Source: Anaerolineaceae bacterium
GTDB lineage: Bacteria > Chloroflexota > Anaerolineae > JAAYZQ01
Direction of reading: 5' to 3'
Length of the DNA: 64,000 bases
Assembly: GCA_012514775.1 (NCBI GenBank)
Contig: JAAYZQ010000353.1
Location: 1 to 64,000, forward strand
The position numbers and the translations under genes are program-made. This document shows, piece after piece, positions 32,284 to 41,070 of the stretch; within the stretch, counting starts at the first letter, position 1; each line of letters opens with the position of its first letter. The notes beneath the pieces are model-generated. The model did no database searches. It was given only the letters and a program-made list of their open reading frames with translations, and was not told the origin of the DNA.

Positions 32284-34541
32284 GGCCGGATTCCCACGTT
32301 GTCCAGGATCACCAGCCCCTCATCGCTCTCGTCCATGATCAGGCGGATGGTGGCCAGGCTGGCGACGTCCAGGCCGGGGTTGCTGGCCTGGAAGGCTGCC
32401 AGGGAGAACTCGTAGGTCTGGAAGACGGGCTCGGCCGAGCGCATGCCAGGCGGCTCCAGGAGCGAGTGCTTGAGGGTGTGGAACTCGATCTGGGGCTGGA
32501 GCGGGGCAAAGCGGCTCAGGGCCAGCCTTGCCACCTGCCCCGCCCGGTCCGCGACCTCCACGGTCAGGTCGAGGGGCCGGGAGTAGACCTCGCCGGCGGC
32601 CAGGTCCAGGACCAGGGTGTTGCCCGGAGCGCCGGGATAGGCGCCCTCAGGCAGGTCCAGGCGGTAGCTCGGCGGTGTCGCGGCGGCCGAATCCCAGCCC
32701 AGGTAGACGGCGCTGGTGTCATAGTCACCCCACTTCTTTTCGACCAGCTTCTCGTACCACCGGGAGAGGTCCTGGCCGCCGGCCGTGGCCCCCGGCAAGG
32801 TGGCCGTCCGGGCGTTCAGGTCCTCGTCAAAGTTGGCCAACCACGTCGTGCCGGGCTCGGCGTAGCGCGTGACATAGGCCGTCGACGGCAGCCAGGCCTG
32901 CCCCAGGCGCAGGTCGCGGAAGATGGGCCGGTATTCTTGCCGGTCGTGGAGGGTGGCCTCGAGGAAGGCCGAGATGAGCACCCGGGCGATCTGGCGCTGT
33001 TCCTCTTCGGGCATGATGGGCGCCAGGTTGAGGAGCCCCCGGCCGGCGAAACGCCCGGCGTCCGAGCGCCCCCAGGCGGTGTTGAATTGCCCGTGGTTGG
33101 CCCGATCGAAATAGACCGCCGCCTTGAACCAATCGCCCTGTCCTTCGAAGCGCAGGCGGTTGAACTGGCGGATGCCGTCGAAGGAGCGCATATCGCCGTC
33201 GTGGGAGCCCTGGAGCACCAGGTAGCTGACGTTTTCCAGGGGGGTGCCGTGGCCTCCAGGCCGGTATTGGCCGTCGACGGGGGCGATGGCCACGACGGAG
33301 CGGATGCCAAAGCCATAGTCAAAGAGCTTGTTGGCGCTGCCCGGGTAGGAGGGAAGGCCGTTAAAGAACGCGGCGATGGCCGCCGCCTCGCCGCCCCGGG
33401 AATGGCCCATGACTGCGACGCGGTCCAGGTCGACCTGGCCGTAGAAGGGGTTGCCGGCCGTCTCGTTCCAGCGGCGCCACTGGCGCAGGTGTTCCAACAG
33501 GAGCCAGCCCCGGGCGTCGTTCTCCTCTTTCAGGTCCTGGGGAACGCCAAACATCACCCAGTCGGTCCAGCCGCCGTTGAGGAAATTCTCGTCAACCGAG
33601 ACGAGGACGATCCCGCGGCTGGCCAGGAGCTCGCCCAGGTAGGCATAGCCCGGGTCCGAATAGTCGAACATGTTGTGGTTGCCGTGGACGATGATAGCCA
33701 GGGGAAAGGGGCCTCCGCCTGCCGCGGCTGCGCTCCCCGGCGCCGGGTACCAGACGCGGCCATTGAGGGGCAGGGCGCTGGCGTCAAAGCCCCAGTAGGC
33801 GCTGCGCAGACTACCGGTGATGCCGCTCCAGTTGTCCACCAGGGGCGAGCCATCCACCGACTCGGTCTGGAGAGCGGCATCCTCGCCGTACTCCGGGCGG
33901 TGCCGGTCTGTCCCGCTGCCATAGGTCAGCGTGGCGACGGCGTAGGGGCCGGGGGCGGAGGGATCCTCGGCCGGGGGCGCCTCGACGGCGGGCTGCCCGG
34001 CCAGGGCGATGGGCGCCGGGTCCACGGCCGGGCCGGGCCACAGGTACCAGGCCAGCCCGGCGGCCAGGAGGGCGGCGCCCAGCACAGCGCCGGCGACCAG
34101 GACCGCCCGGTGGCGCGGGATGAGGGCCTGCCACCCGCCCCGGCTCAGCGTCCAGGCCGCGGCCCCCAGCAGCGCGCCGGGCACGACCACGGCGAGGGCG
34201 AGAAGGACGGTGCCCAGGGGCCCCCTGCCCGGAAAGATCATCATCGCCAGGAGCACGCCCGTGCCCGCCAGCACCGCGCGAAAGAGGGCAGGGATGGCGT
34301 TGACGACCTTGATGACCAGGTCCACCAGGGCGCCGCTCAGGAAGGCCAGGGCTCCACCAAAGACCATGAGGCCCAGGAAGGTGACGATCGCCCACAGGCC
34401 CCGGGGCGCCTGCCCCAGGGCAAAGGCGGCCAGGGCGAACAGGTACAGCGCCGCGGCGCCATAGGCCGCGCCGCGCCAGGCATCGGGGCCCGGCAGCAGC
34501 GTCCGGATCCATCCCCGCAGCGACTCCAATAACCCTTTCAT
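32280..34541 (-). CDS. Membrane-anchored alpha/beta hydrolase
   Basis: A 753-residue protein. The first ~165 residues hold about five membrane helices. After a Pro/Ala linker comes an alpha/beta hydrolase domain with IIVHGNHNMFDYSD (oxyanion region, ~300) and the nucleophile elbow AVMGHSRGGEAAAI (~380). The domain is closest by eye to dienelactone/acetylxylan-esterase-like hydrolases. A C-terminal beta-rich region completes it. ATG 34541 follows AAGGGG by five bases and overlaps the stop of the small gene upstream as ATGA. Second gene of a three-gene operon. It may process a cell-envelope ester; the substrate is not readable. Confidence 0.8.
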   Translation of the reverse strand: MKGLLESLRGWIRTLLPGPDAWRGAAYGAAALYLFALAAFALGQAPRGLWAIVTFLGLMVFGGALAFLSGALVDLVIKVVNAIPALFRAVLAGTGVLLAMMIFPGRGPLGTVLLALAVVVPGALLGAAAWTLSRGGWQALIPRHRAVLVAGAVLGAALLAAGLAWYLWPGPAVDPAPIALAGQPAVEAPPAEDPSAPGPYAVATLTYGSGTDRHRPEYGEDAALQTESVDGSPLVDNWSGITGSLRSAYWGFDASALPLNGRVWYPAPGSAAAAGGGPFPLAIIVHGNHNMFDYSDPGYAYLGELLASRGIVLVSVDENFLNGGWTDWVMFGVPQDLKEENDARGWLLLEHLRQWRRWNETAGNPFYGQVDLDRVAVMGHSRGGEAAAIAAFFNGLPSYPGSANKLFDYGFGIRSVVAIAPVDGQYRPGGHGTPLENVSYLVLQGSHDGDMRSFDGIRQFNRLRFEGQGDWFKAAVYFDRANHGQFNTAWGRSDAGRFAGRGLLNLAPIMPEEEQRQIARVLISAFLEATLHDRQEYRPIFRDLRLGQAWLPSTAYVTRYAEPGTTWLANFDEDLNARTATLPGATAGGQDLSRWYEKLVEKKWGDYDTSAVYLGWDSAAATPPSYRLDLPEGAYPGAPGNTLVLDLAAGEVYSRPLDLTVEVADRAGQVARLALSRFAPLQPQIEFHTLKHSLLEPPGMRSAEPVFQTYEFSLAAFQASNPGLDVASLATIRLIMDESDEGLVILDNVGIRP

Positions 34542-34903
34542 TCGGACCCCTTCTCTCGAGGCTCCCCTTTGAGCTCGAGACGGACCAGGAAGCGGCTGAG
34601 GTCCTCGATCCTGGCCATGAGTTCTTGATCCAGTGGCTCGAACAGGCGGTGGACCGAGGGGGCGGGCAGGACGGAGCAGGCCAGGCAGCGGAACGGGATA
34701 GGGTGTCGCCCGGGGGGAGGCTGGACCTGACTGCTGTGCGAGCCGCGCCGGCTGCCGGTGAGCAAGCCCACGAAAACCTTGAGGGAGGTGAGGAGGAGAG
34801 CGGCAACGACCGAGCCGGCGGCGGCCTGGTGTCTGTCCTTTTCTGTCCGTGGGCCGGCCTGGCACCTGGCCCGACCCGCCTCAGCGTCCGGCAACGGTCG
34901 CAT
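34538..34903 (-). CDS. Small membrane protein, CDF-like first helix
   Basis: A 121-residue protein. Residues ~32-51 (VVAALLLTSLKVFVGLLTGS) match the first helix of cation diffusion facilitators strikingly well, but the sequence then turns into Pro/Arg-rich text and ends with a charged helix (ELMARIEDLSRFLVRLELKG). ATG 34903 has AGAGGA just upstream and sits about 30 bases behind a textbook promoter; the stop overlaps the hydrolase start as ATGA. Those signals say it is translated. It may be a CDF remnant that has become the leader gene of the operon, or an unrelated small anchor. Confidence 0.6.
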   Translation of the reverse strand: MRPLPDAEAGRARCQAGPRTEKDRHQAAAGSVVAALLLTSLKVFVGLLTGSRRGSHSSQVQPPPGRHPIPFRCLACSVLPAPSVHRLFEPLDQELMARIEDLSRFLVRLELKGEPREKGSE

Positions 34904-34938
34904 GTTTCCTCTCGCAGGATCTCTTGTCCCGGGATTGG

Positions 34939-34967
34939 AGTATAGGCCGTCCCGCCCCTTTTGTCAA
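34939..34967 (-). promoter_or_regulatory. Promoter of the hydrolase/GT-C operon
   Basis: Minus-strand TTGACA (34967-34962), a 17-base spacer and TATACT (34944-34939). One of the best promoters in the window. Confidence 0.8.
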
Positions 34968-35078
34968 CTGCGGGCCGGGGGCGGGAGAGGGCAACGGCGA
35001 GCAAGAGCGGCCTTACAGCGAGCGGATGTACAGCACGGTCAGCAGGATGATGACGCCATCAAGCCCTTTAACAGATCT

Positions 35079-35107
35079 TTGCCTGTTTGGCCCCTTTATG
35101 ATATGAT
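35079..35107 (+). promoter_or_regulatory. Promoter of the six-hairpin glycosidase gene
   Basis: TTGCCT (35079-35084), a 17-base spacer and TATGAT (35102-35107), diverging from the hydrolase operon. GGAG at 35128-35131 serves ATG 35140. Confidence 0.6.
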
Positions 35108-35139
35108 CGCGGTCACTGGTTGTCGTTGGAGTGGTGGAC

Positions 35140-37425
35140 ATGAAGATGCTCCTGTCACGTTGGCGGTCATGGCTGGCGGGGCGACCACGCCTGGGCCGGG
35201 GTTTGGCCCTGGTTGCAGCTTTGACCGTGATAGTGGGCGCGGCCGCCCTGGGCAGCCGCATGGCGGAAAACGCGCGTTTCCTGCCCGTTCCGCCCCTCTA
35301 CCAGGACCGCATCCCGGAGGTTGTGCAGGAACTGGACTGGGGCGCTGTGCGCCAGCAGCGAGTGGCGCCTGGCGACACAATGTTTGCCACCACCGGCCGC
35401 CGGCTCTATGTCGTCGGGGACGTTGACGGTGGATTTCGGCCGCGGTCCAACCCGTACGACCTTTACGCCTTTGGCGGGCCAAGCCCGGGGGATCCACTGG
35501 CGGACGAACTGCAAGGCGTTTGGTCCCAGCCGGTCAAGGCGCTGGACGGATACGGGTACGTCGTCCGCGTGGACGGCGCGGACTGGCCGCTGCTCGATGC
35601 ACAGGACTTCACGCAGACCTTTGCCGGCGTGCAGTTTGGCTATCAGCGCGGTCGCCTGCGGGCCGCACGCCAGGATTTCGTGCCCCAGGATCTCCCGATG
35701 CTGTTTACCACCCTCACCCTGCAGAACGAGGGACCGGAGGCGGCTGACGTGCGCCTGGCCTTCTTGAGCTACTTTGATCTGGAGGATGCCTGGTTCACGT
35801 CCCTGGCCCAGAGTCGAAACGCAGGCGAGGTCGTCAAGGTGACGGACGGGCAGATCGTCGCCCGAGCCAGGGGCGCCCCCGATTCCTGGGCTGTAGCCGC
35901 CGGAGGGGATCTGGCCCCCCTGCAGACCCGCGTGACCAGAGGGCCGGATGGCACACGCGTGGGCCAATTCGAGTATGCGGCGCACCTGGCCGCGGGGGAA
36001 GCGCGCTCCTGGACATTTGCCGTCGGCGTCGAGGTCGAGTCGGGCGCCGGGCCGGCCTCGGCGCTCCTGAGCGAGTGGCTCCCGCAGCGCGACATCCTGT
36101 GGGCCGAAAAGCAGGCGCTCTACGAAAAGCTGCTCACGGAAGGGCCGCGCTTTCACAGCCTGGATCCAAAGCTAGACGCCGCCTTTGACCTGGCCCGGGC
36201 CAACATGCAGATGCTAGAGGCCGAGTCGCCGGCCCTGGGCGGTTACTTTTACGCCGGGCTGGAGATGTTTCCCTTCTGGTTCAGTGCCGATGGCTACTAC
36301 AGCATACCTGGCTTGCTGGCCAGCAACCTGGTCTCCCCGGCAAAGAATCACGTGCTCCTCGGCACGCAGCTTCAGCAGGAGGGACGTATCCCGCACCAGG
36401 TTTCCCCCTCCGGGAGGATGGTAGGTGCGGGCAATGCCCAGGAAACACCACAGTGGGTAATGGCCGCGTGGGACGCCTTCCGTTGGACGGGTGACCGGGA
36501 TTTGTTGGCGGCCCTTTACCCCACGGCCGTGAAGGGCCTGTTCGACTACACGTTGGCCACCGCGGACGGGGACGGTGACCGCTACCCCGAGGGCCCGGCC
36601 ATGGTCGAGAAACCGGGCATGGGGCTCGAGAAGGTGGATTCGGCCGGCTATCTGTGGGCGGCCCTGCGAAACCTGGAAGAGATGGCGACCGTGCTTGGCG
36701 ATGCAGGGACGGCGGCGCGGGCGCGAGAGGTGGCAGACGGCCTGAAGGCTACCTTTGACGGCGATTGGTGGCTGCCAGAGCAACAGCTCTATGCCGATTC
36801 CGTACAGGGTGATGCCAATACGCCCCTGTATACGGGGCAGTGGTCGACCGTGGTTCCGCTGGAGGTTGGCATTGCACCGGCGGACCATGCCCGCACCGAG
36901 TTGGACCGGCTCCGGCGCGAGCACCTGAACGACTGGGGGCTGGTGCACACCCTGGGGAGCGATGAGCGGGTGTGGACGTTGCCCAGCGCGGCCCTCAGCC
37001 GGGGAGCGTATCGCTATGGCGACCCTGAGCTGGGATTGGCCATGCTGCAGCACCTGGCCCAGACCCTCGATCACGGCAGCATCGGCATGTTCCACGAGCT
37101 GATTCCGGAAGGCCTGTCCTTTCTGCAGTTGTGGTCGGGGGCGACCCTGGTGCGTGGCGTGGTGGAGGACCTGATGGGCATTCAAGTGCGCGCCGACCTC
37201 CACGCCGTGACGATCGCGCCGCAGCTTGCGGCCGCGTGGGATTCCGCCGAACTGGAGGACCTGCGTTTCGGGGGACACACCATCTCCGTCCGCGCGATGC
37301 ACACCGGCATCACCGTGACGCACAGCGGCGGCCCGGGCCCCCTGGCGATCACCTATCGCTCCGCGGCCGGTTCGGAGGTCCATTTCAGCCTGGCGCCAGG
37401 CAAGACGCACACGATCGGCGAATGA
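35140..37425 (+). CDS. Six-hairpin glycosidase-like protein, membrane-anchored
   Basis: A 761-residue protein with one N-terminal membrane helix (~residues 20-40), a beta-sandwich region (~45-300) and an (alpha/alpha)6 barrel. The latter shows the six-hairpin features LGGYFYAGLEMFPFWFSADG, GRIPHQVSPSGRM, VDSAGYLWAALRNLEEM and FHELIPEGLSFLQLWSGATL, similar to amylo-alpha-1,6-glucosidase and GH63/GH15-like enzymes. Anchoring puts it outside the membrane, where it could trim glycans, perhaps those made by the neighbouring GT-C operon. The precise GH family and linkage are not decided. ATG 35140 is preferred over GTG 35131 by ribosome-site spacing. Confidence 0.8.
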   Translation: MKMLLSRWRSWLAGRPRLGRGLALVAALTVIVGAAALGSRMAENARFLPVPPLYQDRIPEVVQELDWGAVRQQRVAPGDTMFATTGRRLYVVGDVDGGFRPRSNPYDLYAFGGPSPGDPLADELQGVWSQPVKALDGYGYVVRVDGADWPLLDAQDFTQTFAGVQFGYQRGRLRAARQDFVPQDLPMLFTTLTLQNEGPEAADVRLAFLSYFDLEDAWFTSLAQSRNAGEVVKVTDGQIVARARGAPDSWAVAAGGDLAPLQTRVTRGPDGTRVGQFEYAAHLAAGEARSWTFAVGVEVESGAGPASALLSEWLPQRDILWAEKQALYEKLLTEGPRFHSLDPKLDAAFDLARANMQMLEAESPALGGYFYAGLEMFPFWFSADGYYSIPGLLASNLVSPAKNHVLLGTQLQQEGRIPHQVSPSGRMVGAGNAQETPQWVMAAWDAFRWTGDRDLLAALYPTAVKGLFDYTLATADGDGDRYPEGPAMVEKPGMGLEKVDSAGYLWAALRNLEEMATVLGDAGTAARAREVADGLKATFDGDWWLPEQQLYADSVQGDANTPLYTGQWSTVVPLEVGIAPADHARTELDRLRREHLNDWGLVHTLGSDERVWTLPSAALSRGAYRYGDPELGLAMLQHLAQTLDHGSIGMFHELIPEGLSFLQLWSGATLVRGVVEDLMGIQVRADLHAVTIAPQLAAAWDSAELEDLRFGGHTISVRAMHTGITVTHSGGPGPLAITYRSAAGSEVHFSLAPGKTHTIGE

Positions 37426-37476
37426 GTGCCCCTACCGGCGGTAGTCAGCGGTTCTGGACATGGGGCGGGCCGGCCG

Positions 37477-38271
37477 CTAGATGTACAGGTCTCTCCGGGC
37501 GTAGGCCAGGTACGCGCCCGCCATGCTGGCAGCGACGATGGCCAGCGAGAGGACGACAAAGACCGGGTCGAGACTCGATTCGTGGAGCATCCGGCCCGCG
37601 TCAAAGTACTTGAATGGGGTCAAGTACTTCAGGAAATCCAGGTCCCGGGTCAGACCGGAGATGATGGACAGGAAGTAGGTGCCCAGGAGCACGGACACGG
37701 CCACGGAGGTGACCCGCTTGTAGCGTTTCATGGCGCACCCCAAAAAGATGCCGATGGACAGGAACGTCACCTGCATGATGAACAGGGCCAGCATCGAAAG
37801 GGCCAGGAACCGGTAGAAGCGGGCGTCGGGCTCATATTGCGCCGCGCTGAGGAGGGACGCGCCCCAGGTGATGAGCAGGAGGGCAATGCAGTTTACCAGC
37901 GCGGCCAGGGCCTTGGCGGTGACCACGCGGCCGCGGGTGACCGGCAGGGTCAGGGCGAACTCGACGGTCTTGTCGCGCTCCTCTTTGGAGATGATGTCGC
38001 TGCCCCACATGGCTGCCGCGATGCACAGAAGAAGCGCGAAATAGGTGAACATCAACCCGAAAAAGCCGGTGACCGTGGTCAGGTTGAATGCCCCAAAGTT
38101 GAATGCCGCCAGGACGGCCGGGGGCATGCTGTCCAGCATGGCCAGCATCTCCGGGTTCTCGTAGTATGCCGAAAACTTGCTCACGCCGACCGTGACGAAC
38201 AGGACGACGATGACGCCCCAGATGAGGAGCGATCGGAAATTTGCCTTCAGTTCCCTCAAGAAGATATTCAT
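37477..38271 (-). CDS. ABC-2 type transporter permease
   Basis: A 264-residue membrane protein with six hydrophobic segments and the ABC-2 look: an N-terminal MNIFLRELKANFRSLLIW, then SKEERDKTVEFALTLPVTRGRVVTAK in the first cytoplasmic loop, which contacts the ATPase. It is a paralogue of the permease directly upstream (both share NIFL.EL, EER, P.TR and TPFK.FDA), so the two probably form a heterodimeric channel. ATG 38271 follows AGGAGG by six bases. Third gene of the operon 39975-37477. Substrate unknown: drug, lipid or peptide export are all seen in this class. Confidence 0.88.
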   Translation of the reverse strand: MNIFLRELKANFRSLLIWGVIVVLFVTVGVSKFSAYYENPEMLAMLDSMPPAVLAAFNFGAFNLTTVTGFFGLMFTYFALLLCIAAAMWGSDIISKEERDKTVEFALTLPVTRGRVVTAKALAALVNCIALLLITWGASLLSAAQYEPDARFYRFLALSMLALFIMQVTFLSIGIFLGCAMKRYKRVTSVAVSVLLGTYFLSIISGLTRDLDFLKYLTPFKYFDAGRMLHESSLDPVFVVLSLAIVAASMAGAYLAYARRDLYI

Positions 38272-38282
38272 CACCTGCCTCC

Positions 38283-39092
38283 TCACACCGGGGACGGGAT
38301 GTCCCGCCTGGTGTAGAGCAGATAGCTGCCCACCAGGGCAACGACGATTACCGCGACGCTGACGAGCACCAGGGGCAGATCGTAGGCCCCGTGTTGGATG
38401 ATATAGCTGGCGTCAAAGTGCTTGAAGGGCGTGATCTGTTCCAGGAAACTCTCGCCCAGCATGTCGCCAAAGGCGGCCAGCACGTACATCCCGAAGCCGA
38501 GGGCCATGGCGTAGGGCGTCACGCTCCTGACCTTTTTCACCAGCAACGAGACCAGCAGGCCGACGGCCAGGAAGAACAACTGGAACGGCACAATGCTCAG
38601 CATCAACAGCAGCAGGGCGCCGCCGTCATACGTCGCATCACCCTTGAAGGCATTGATCAGGGCCAGGCTGCTGATCCAGACGACGACGTCGGTCAGGAAC
38701 AAGCCGCCCAGGGCGGCCAGCAACTTGCTGTTCAGGATCTGGGTGCGGGTCACCGGCTTGGTGAGGAGAAAGTCGGCCGTCCATTCCCTCTCTTCGATGG
38801 ACACCAGGGAAAAGCCATAGTTCGCCGCCTGGATGGCCAGGCAGATCTGGACAAAGAGGAAGGCAAGGCTAAAGTAGCCCAGGATGGTCGAGAGGTCGAC
38901 CCCGTCCAGGCCAAAGGCGGTGAGCAGCTCCCTGGGGAATCGGGACAGCATCTCGCTCAGAAGCCTGGCGTCGGCGGCAAAGGAGGAGAACAACGACACA
39001 AAGACGAATATCAGCACCGCCAGGGCCACCGACCAGGTGATGGCGGACCTGAGGTGCACTTTTAGCTCGTGCAGGAAAATGTTCGTGGCCAT
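38283..39092 (-). CDS. ABC-2 type transporter permease
   Basis: A 269-residue, six-helix permease paralogous to the next gene, with MATNIFLHELKVHLRSAITW at the start, SIEEREWTADFLLTKPVTRTQ in the coupling loop and QITPFKHFDASYI near the end. It starts 11 bases after the ATPase gene and ends 11 bases before its paralogue. With the ATPase it should form one membrane exporter. Confidence 0.88.
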   Translation of the reverse strand: MATNIFLHELKVHLRSAITWSVALAVLIFVFVSLFSSFAADARLLSEMLSRFPRELLTAFGLDGVDLSTILGYFSLAFLFVQICLAIQAANYGFSLVSIEEREWTADFLLTKPVTRTQILNSKLLAALGGLFLTDVVVWISSLALINAFKGDATYDGGALLLLMLSIVPFQLFFLAVGLLVSLLVKKVRSVTPYAMALGFGMYVLAAFGDMLGESFLEQITPFKHFDASYIIQHGAYDLPLVLVSVAVIVVALVGSYLLYTRRDIPSPV

Positions 39093-39102
39093 GATCGCCC
39101 CC

Positions 39103-39975
39103 CTACTCGTAGTAGTGCAGGAAGATCTCTTCCAGCGTCGGCTCCTCGATGGTCACGTCCGAGACGGTGATCTCACCGAGCCTGTGCATGACGGCGTTGA
39201 TGTCGCCCTTGTAAAAGAAGCGCAGGACGCCGTTGTGGTGCTCCAGGTTGGTCACGCCGGGGAGATCGAAACAGGTGGGATCGAGGGTCTCGGCCGCCAC
39301 GCGGACCTTCTTGTAGTTGTTCTGCTGCAGCGTGCGAATGTCGGCGACCTCGATGATGCGGCCTTCCTTGATGATGGCGACGCGGCTGCACATGCGTTGT
39401 ACCTCGCCCAGGATGTGGGACGAGAAAAAGACCGTCACGCCGCGCTGGTTCTCCTGGCGGATGAGCTCGAAGGTTTTGCGCTGCATGAGGGGGTCAAGGC
39501 CGGCGGTGGGCTCGTCGAGGAAGAGCAGCCGGGGCTGGTGCAACAGGCCCTGCACGATGCCCACCTTTTTCCGGTTGCCATAGGACAGGTCTTCGATGCG
39601 GCGGTTCAGCTCCAGCTCCATCACCTCGGCCAGCTCGTGCACGCGCTGCATCTCGGCCCCGTCGTAAAAACTGGCCGAATATTTTAGCAGGTCGATGACC
39701 TTCATACGGTCGTAATAAAAGACCTCGGAGGGCAGGTAGCCGATGTCCTGCCGGAGCTCCGGCCCGTACTGGATGCAGTCCTTGCCAAAGATGGTGGCAC
39801 TGCCGCTGGTGGGATGGATGAGGGACAGGAGCAGGCGAATCGTGGTCGACTTGCCGGCGCCGTTGGGCCCGATGAAGCCAAAGATCTCGCCTTCGTCCAC
39901 CCCGAACGAGAGATCGACGATGCCCCGGGCCTTGCCGTAGTACTTGGTCAGATTGTTCACCTCGATGACGCTCAT
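39103..39975 (-). CDS. ABC transporter ATP-binding protein (ABC-2 type)
   Basis: A 290-residue ATPase: Walker A GPNGAGKST (~residue 38), Q-loop YLPSEV, signature LSYGNRKK (a variant common in this subclass), Walker B LLFLDEPTAGLD and H-loop SSHIL. A C-terminal ~75-residue extension is typical of drug and lantibiotic exporters. It energises the two permeases encoded directly downstream. ATG 39975 follows GGAGG by six bases; the longer open frame to 40107 has no ribosome site. Confidence 0.93.
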   Translation of the reverse strand: MSVIEVNNLTKYYGKARGIVDLSFGVDEGEIFGFIGPNGAGKSTTIRLLLSLIHPTSGSATIFGKDCIQYGPELRQDIGYLPSEVFYYDRMKVIDLLKYSASFYDGAEMQRVHELAEVMELELNRRIEDLSYGNRKKVGIVQGLLHQPRLLFLDEPTAGLDPLMQRKTFELIRQENQRGVTVFFSSHILGEVQRMCSRVAIIKEGRIIEVADIRTLQQNNYKKVRVAAETLDPTCFDLPGVTNLEHHNGVLRFFYKGDINAVMHRLGEITVSDVTIEEPTLEEIFLHYYE

Positions 39976-40098
39976 GGTCACCCTCCTTTGACCGGCTTCC
40001 TTTGAAGCCAACCATGCTCCCGGCCGGTTGCCAAGCTTCCCCGGCGCGAGGAGCGCCCAAAAGAACGACGTGGCGGCCCGCAAGACCGCCAAGGAGAT

Positions 40099-40127
40099 AT
40101 TGTGCATCGGAATATGCCCGGTGTCAA
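40099..40127 (-). promoter_or_regulatory. Promoter of the ABC-2 operon
   Basis: Minus-strand TTGACA (40127-40122), a 17-base spacer and CACAAT (40104-40099), about 125 bases before ATG 39975. Confidence 0.6.
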
Positions 40128-40212
40128 GTTGGATTCGATTTGATGCAGGCGGTTCGGGGCGGGAGATTTCCGCGGACGGGGAAAGGGATCATGGGCACCA
40201 TGTGCCGGACCG

Positions 40213-40437
40213 TCAGCGCGGAAGCAGGTGGGTCAAGGTCTGATTCCAGGCCTGGAGGGCGTTCCACATGAGGCCGACAAAGTCGGCCAGTTGCTCGTGG
40301 GGGTCCTCCTCGTTGCGGTCGGGGTCGTCCCACTCCCTGGGCAGGTCGATGGTCTCGGCGGCCGGGGTCAGGTGGGACCACAAGCCGGCATCGATGAAGA
40401 CCCCATACCAGGTGTTGCGAAAGATTTCGTAGTTCGT
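40213..40437 (-). CDS. Small protein frame, apparent ACG start or frameshifted tail of DUF6429 gene
   Basis: A 74-codon frame with natural protein composition (TNYEIFRNTWYGVFIDAGLW near the start, an acidic EWDDPDRNEEDPHEQL middle, and a Trp-bearing helix FVGLMWNALQAWN) and a clean stop at 40215-40213. No ATG, GTG or TTG opens it. ACG 40437 sits five bases after GAGAGG. The frame is also open upstream, where it overlaps the end of the DUF6429 gene in another phase and reads RAALERAAREV. Three explanations remain: a rare ACG start, a programmed or accidental frameshift from the DUF6429 gene, or a sequencing error. No family recognised. Confidence 0.5.
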   Translation of the reverse strand, partial: TNYEIFRNTWYGVFIDAGLWSHLTPAAETIDLPREWDDPDRNEEDPHEQLADFVGLMWNALQAWNQTLTHLLPR

Positions 40438-40460
40438 GGTTACCTCTCTGGCAGCGCGCT

Positions 40461-40712
40461 CTAGAGCGGCTCGGTTCCCTGCCCCAGGTAGCCCGCCGCC
40501 AGGGCCCGGGCGCGCTGGATGCCGGCCTCGGTGAGGGTGACCTCGCTGACGCCGCGGCCGCGCTTCAGGTAGCCGGCCTCCTCCAGGCCCTTTAGTGCTT
40601 CGGGGCGGAAGGTCTTCGAGGGCTGGCGGTCGGGGTTGTCAAAGACGGATCCCTCACCGGAGGTGAGGTAGAGGAGCAAGACGCTCAACGCTTGGACAAT
40701 GTGATCTTCCAT
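40461..40712 (-). CDS. DUF6429-like small protein
   Basis: An 83-residue protein resembling DUF6429: an N-terminal helix ALSVLLLYLTSGE, then TFRPEALKGLEEAGYLKRG and VSEVTLTEAGIQRARALAAGYL, the fold of a small winged helix often used as a DNA-binding or regulatory module. ATG 40712; a 9-bp inverted repeat lies just upstream and could be its operator. The following small frame overlaps its end. Confidence 0.7.
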   Translation of the reverse strand: MEDHIVQALSVLLLYLTSGEGSVFDNPDRQPSKTFRPEALKGLEEAGYLKRGRGVSEVTLTEAGIQRARALAAGYLGQGTEPL

Positions 40713-40736
40713 CGTTCAGATTTGCCTTTCCTTGCA

Positions 40737-40767
40737 GGTGGCAACATGCTGCCCTATGGTTGCCACC
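40737..40767. repeat. Inverted repeat upstream of the DUF6429 gene
   Basis: GGTGGCAAC (40737-40745) and GTTGCCACC (40759-40767) with a 13-base loop, 25 bases before the DUF6429 start. Could be an operator or mRNA hairpin. Confidence 0.45.
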
Positions 40768-41016
40768 GGTTGAACCGGTTAGGTGGCGCTTGTGGATGCA
40801 ACTGATCTTGCGCCCAGCAGGCACTCTCCACCGCGCACGCAGATCGTGACAAAGTAGGCCCCGGGCAATGCATAGTCATACCCAGGGAGTCGTATTGAAC
40901 GGCGATAATGCTTCGGCGGGCAGTATGGCAATTGTCTGCTGATCCTTCCCTATGCTGTTGTCCAGGTAACCGGCCGCTGTTTCCCCGTGCGATTACGCAC
41001 GCGCGGAGGAGCCGCC

Positions 41017-41037
41017 GGGGCGAGGGGACCTCGCCCC
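41017..41037. repeat. GC-rich dispersed palindrome
   Basis: GGGGCGAGG / CCTCGCCCC with a three-base loop followed by TACA. This is the shape of dispersed GGGGCGAGG-type intergenic repeats seen in several GC-rich phyla; only one copy is seen here. Confidence 0.45.
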
Positions 41038-41040
41038 TAC

Positions 41041-41070
41041 ATTGATCGTGATTGATTGTGATTGATCGTG
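41041..41070 (+). repeat. Three 10-base direct repeats
   Basis: ATTGATCGTG, ATTGATTGTG, ATTGATCGTG in immediate succession, abutting the palindrome. Ten-base spacing puts each unit on the same helix face, as in a protein-binding array. Confidence 0.5.
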
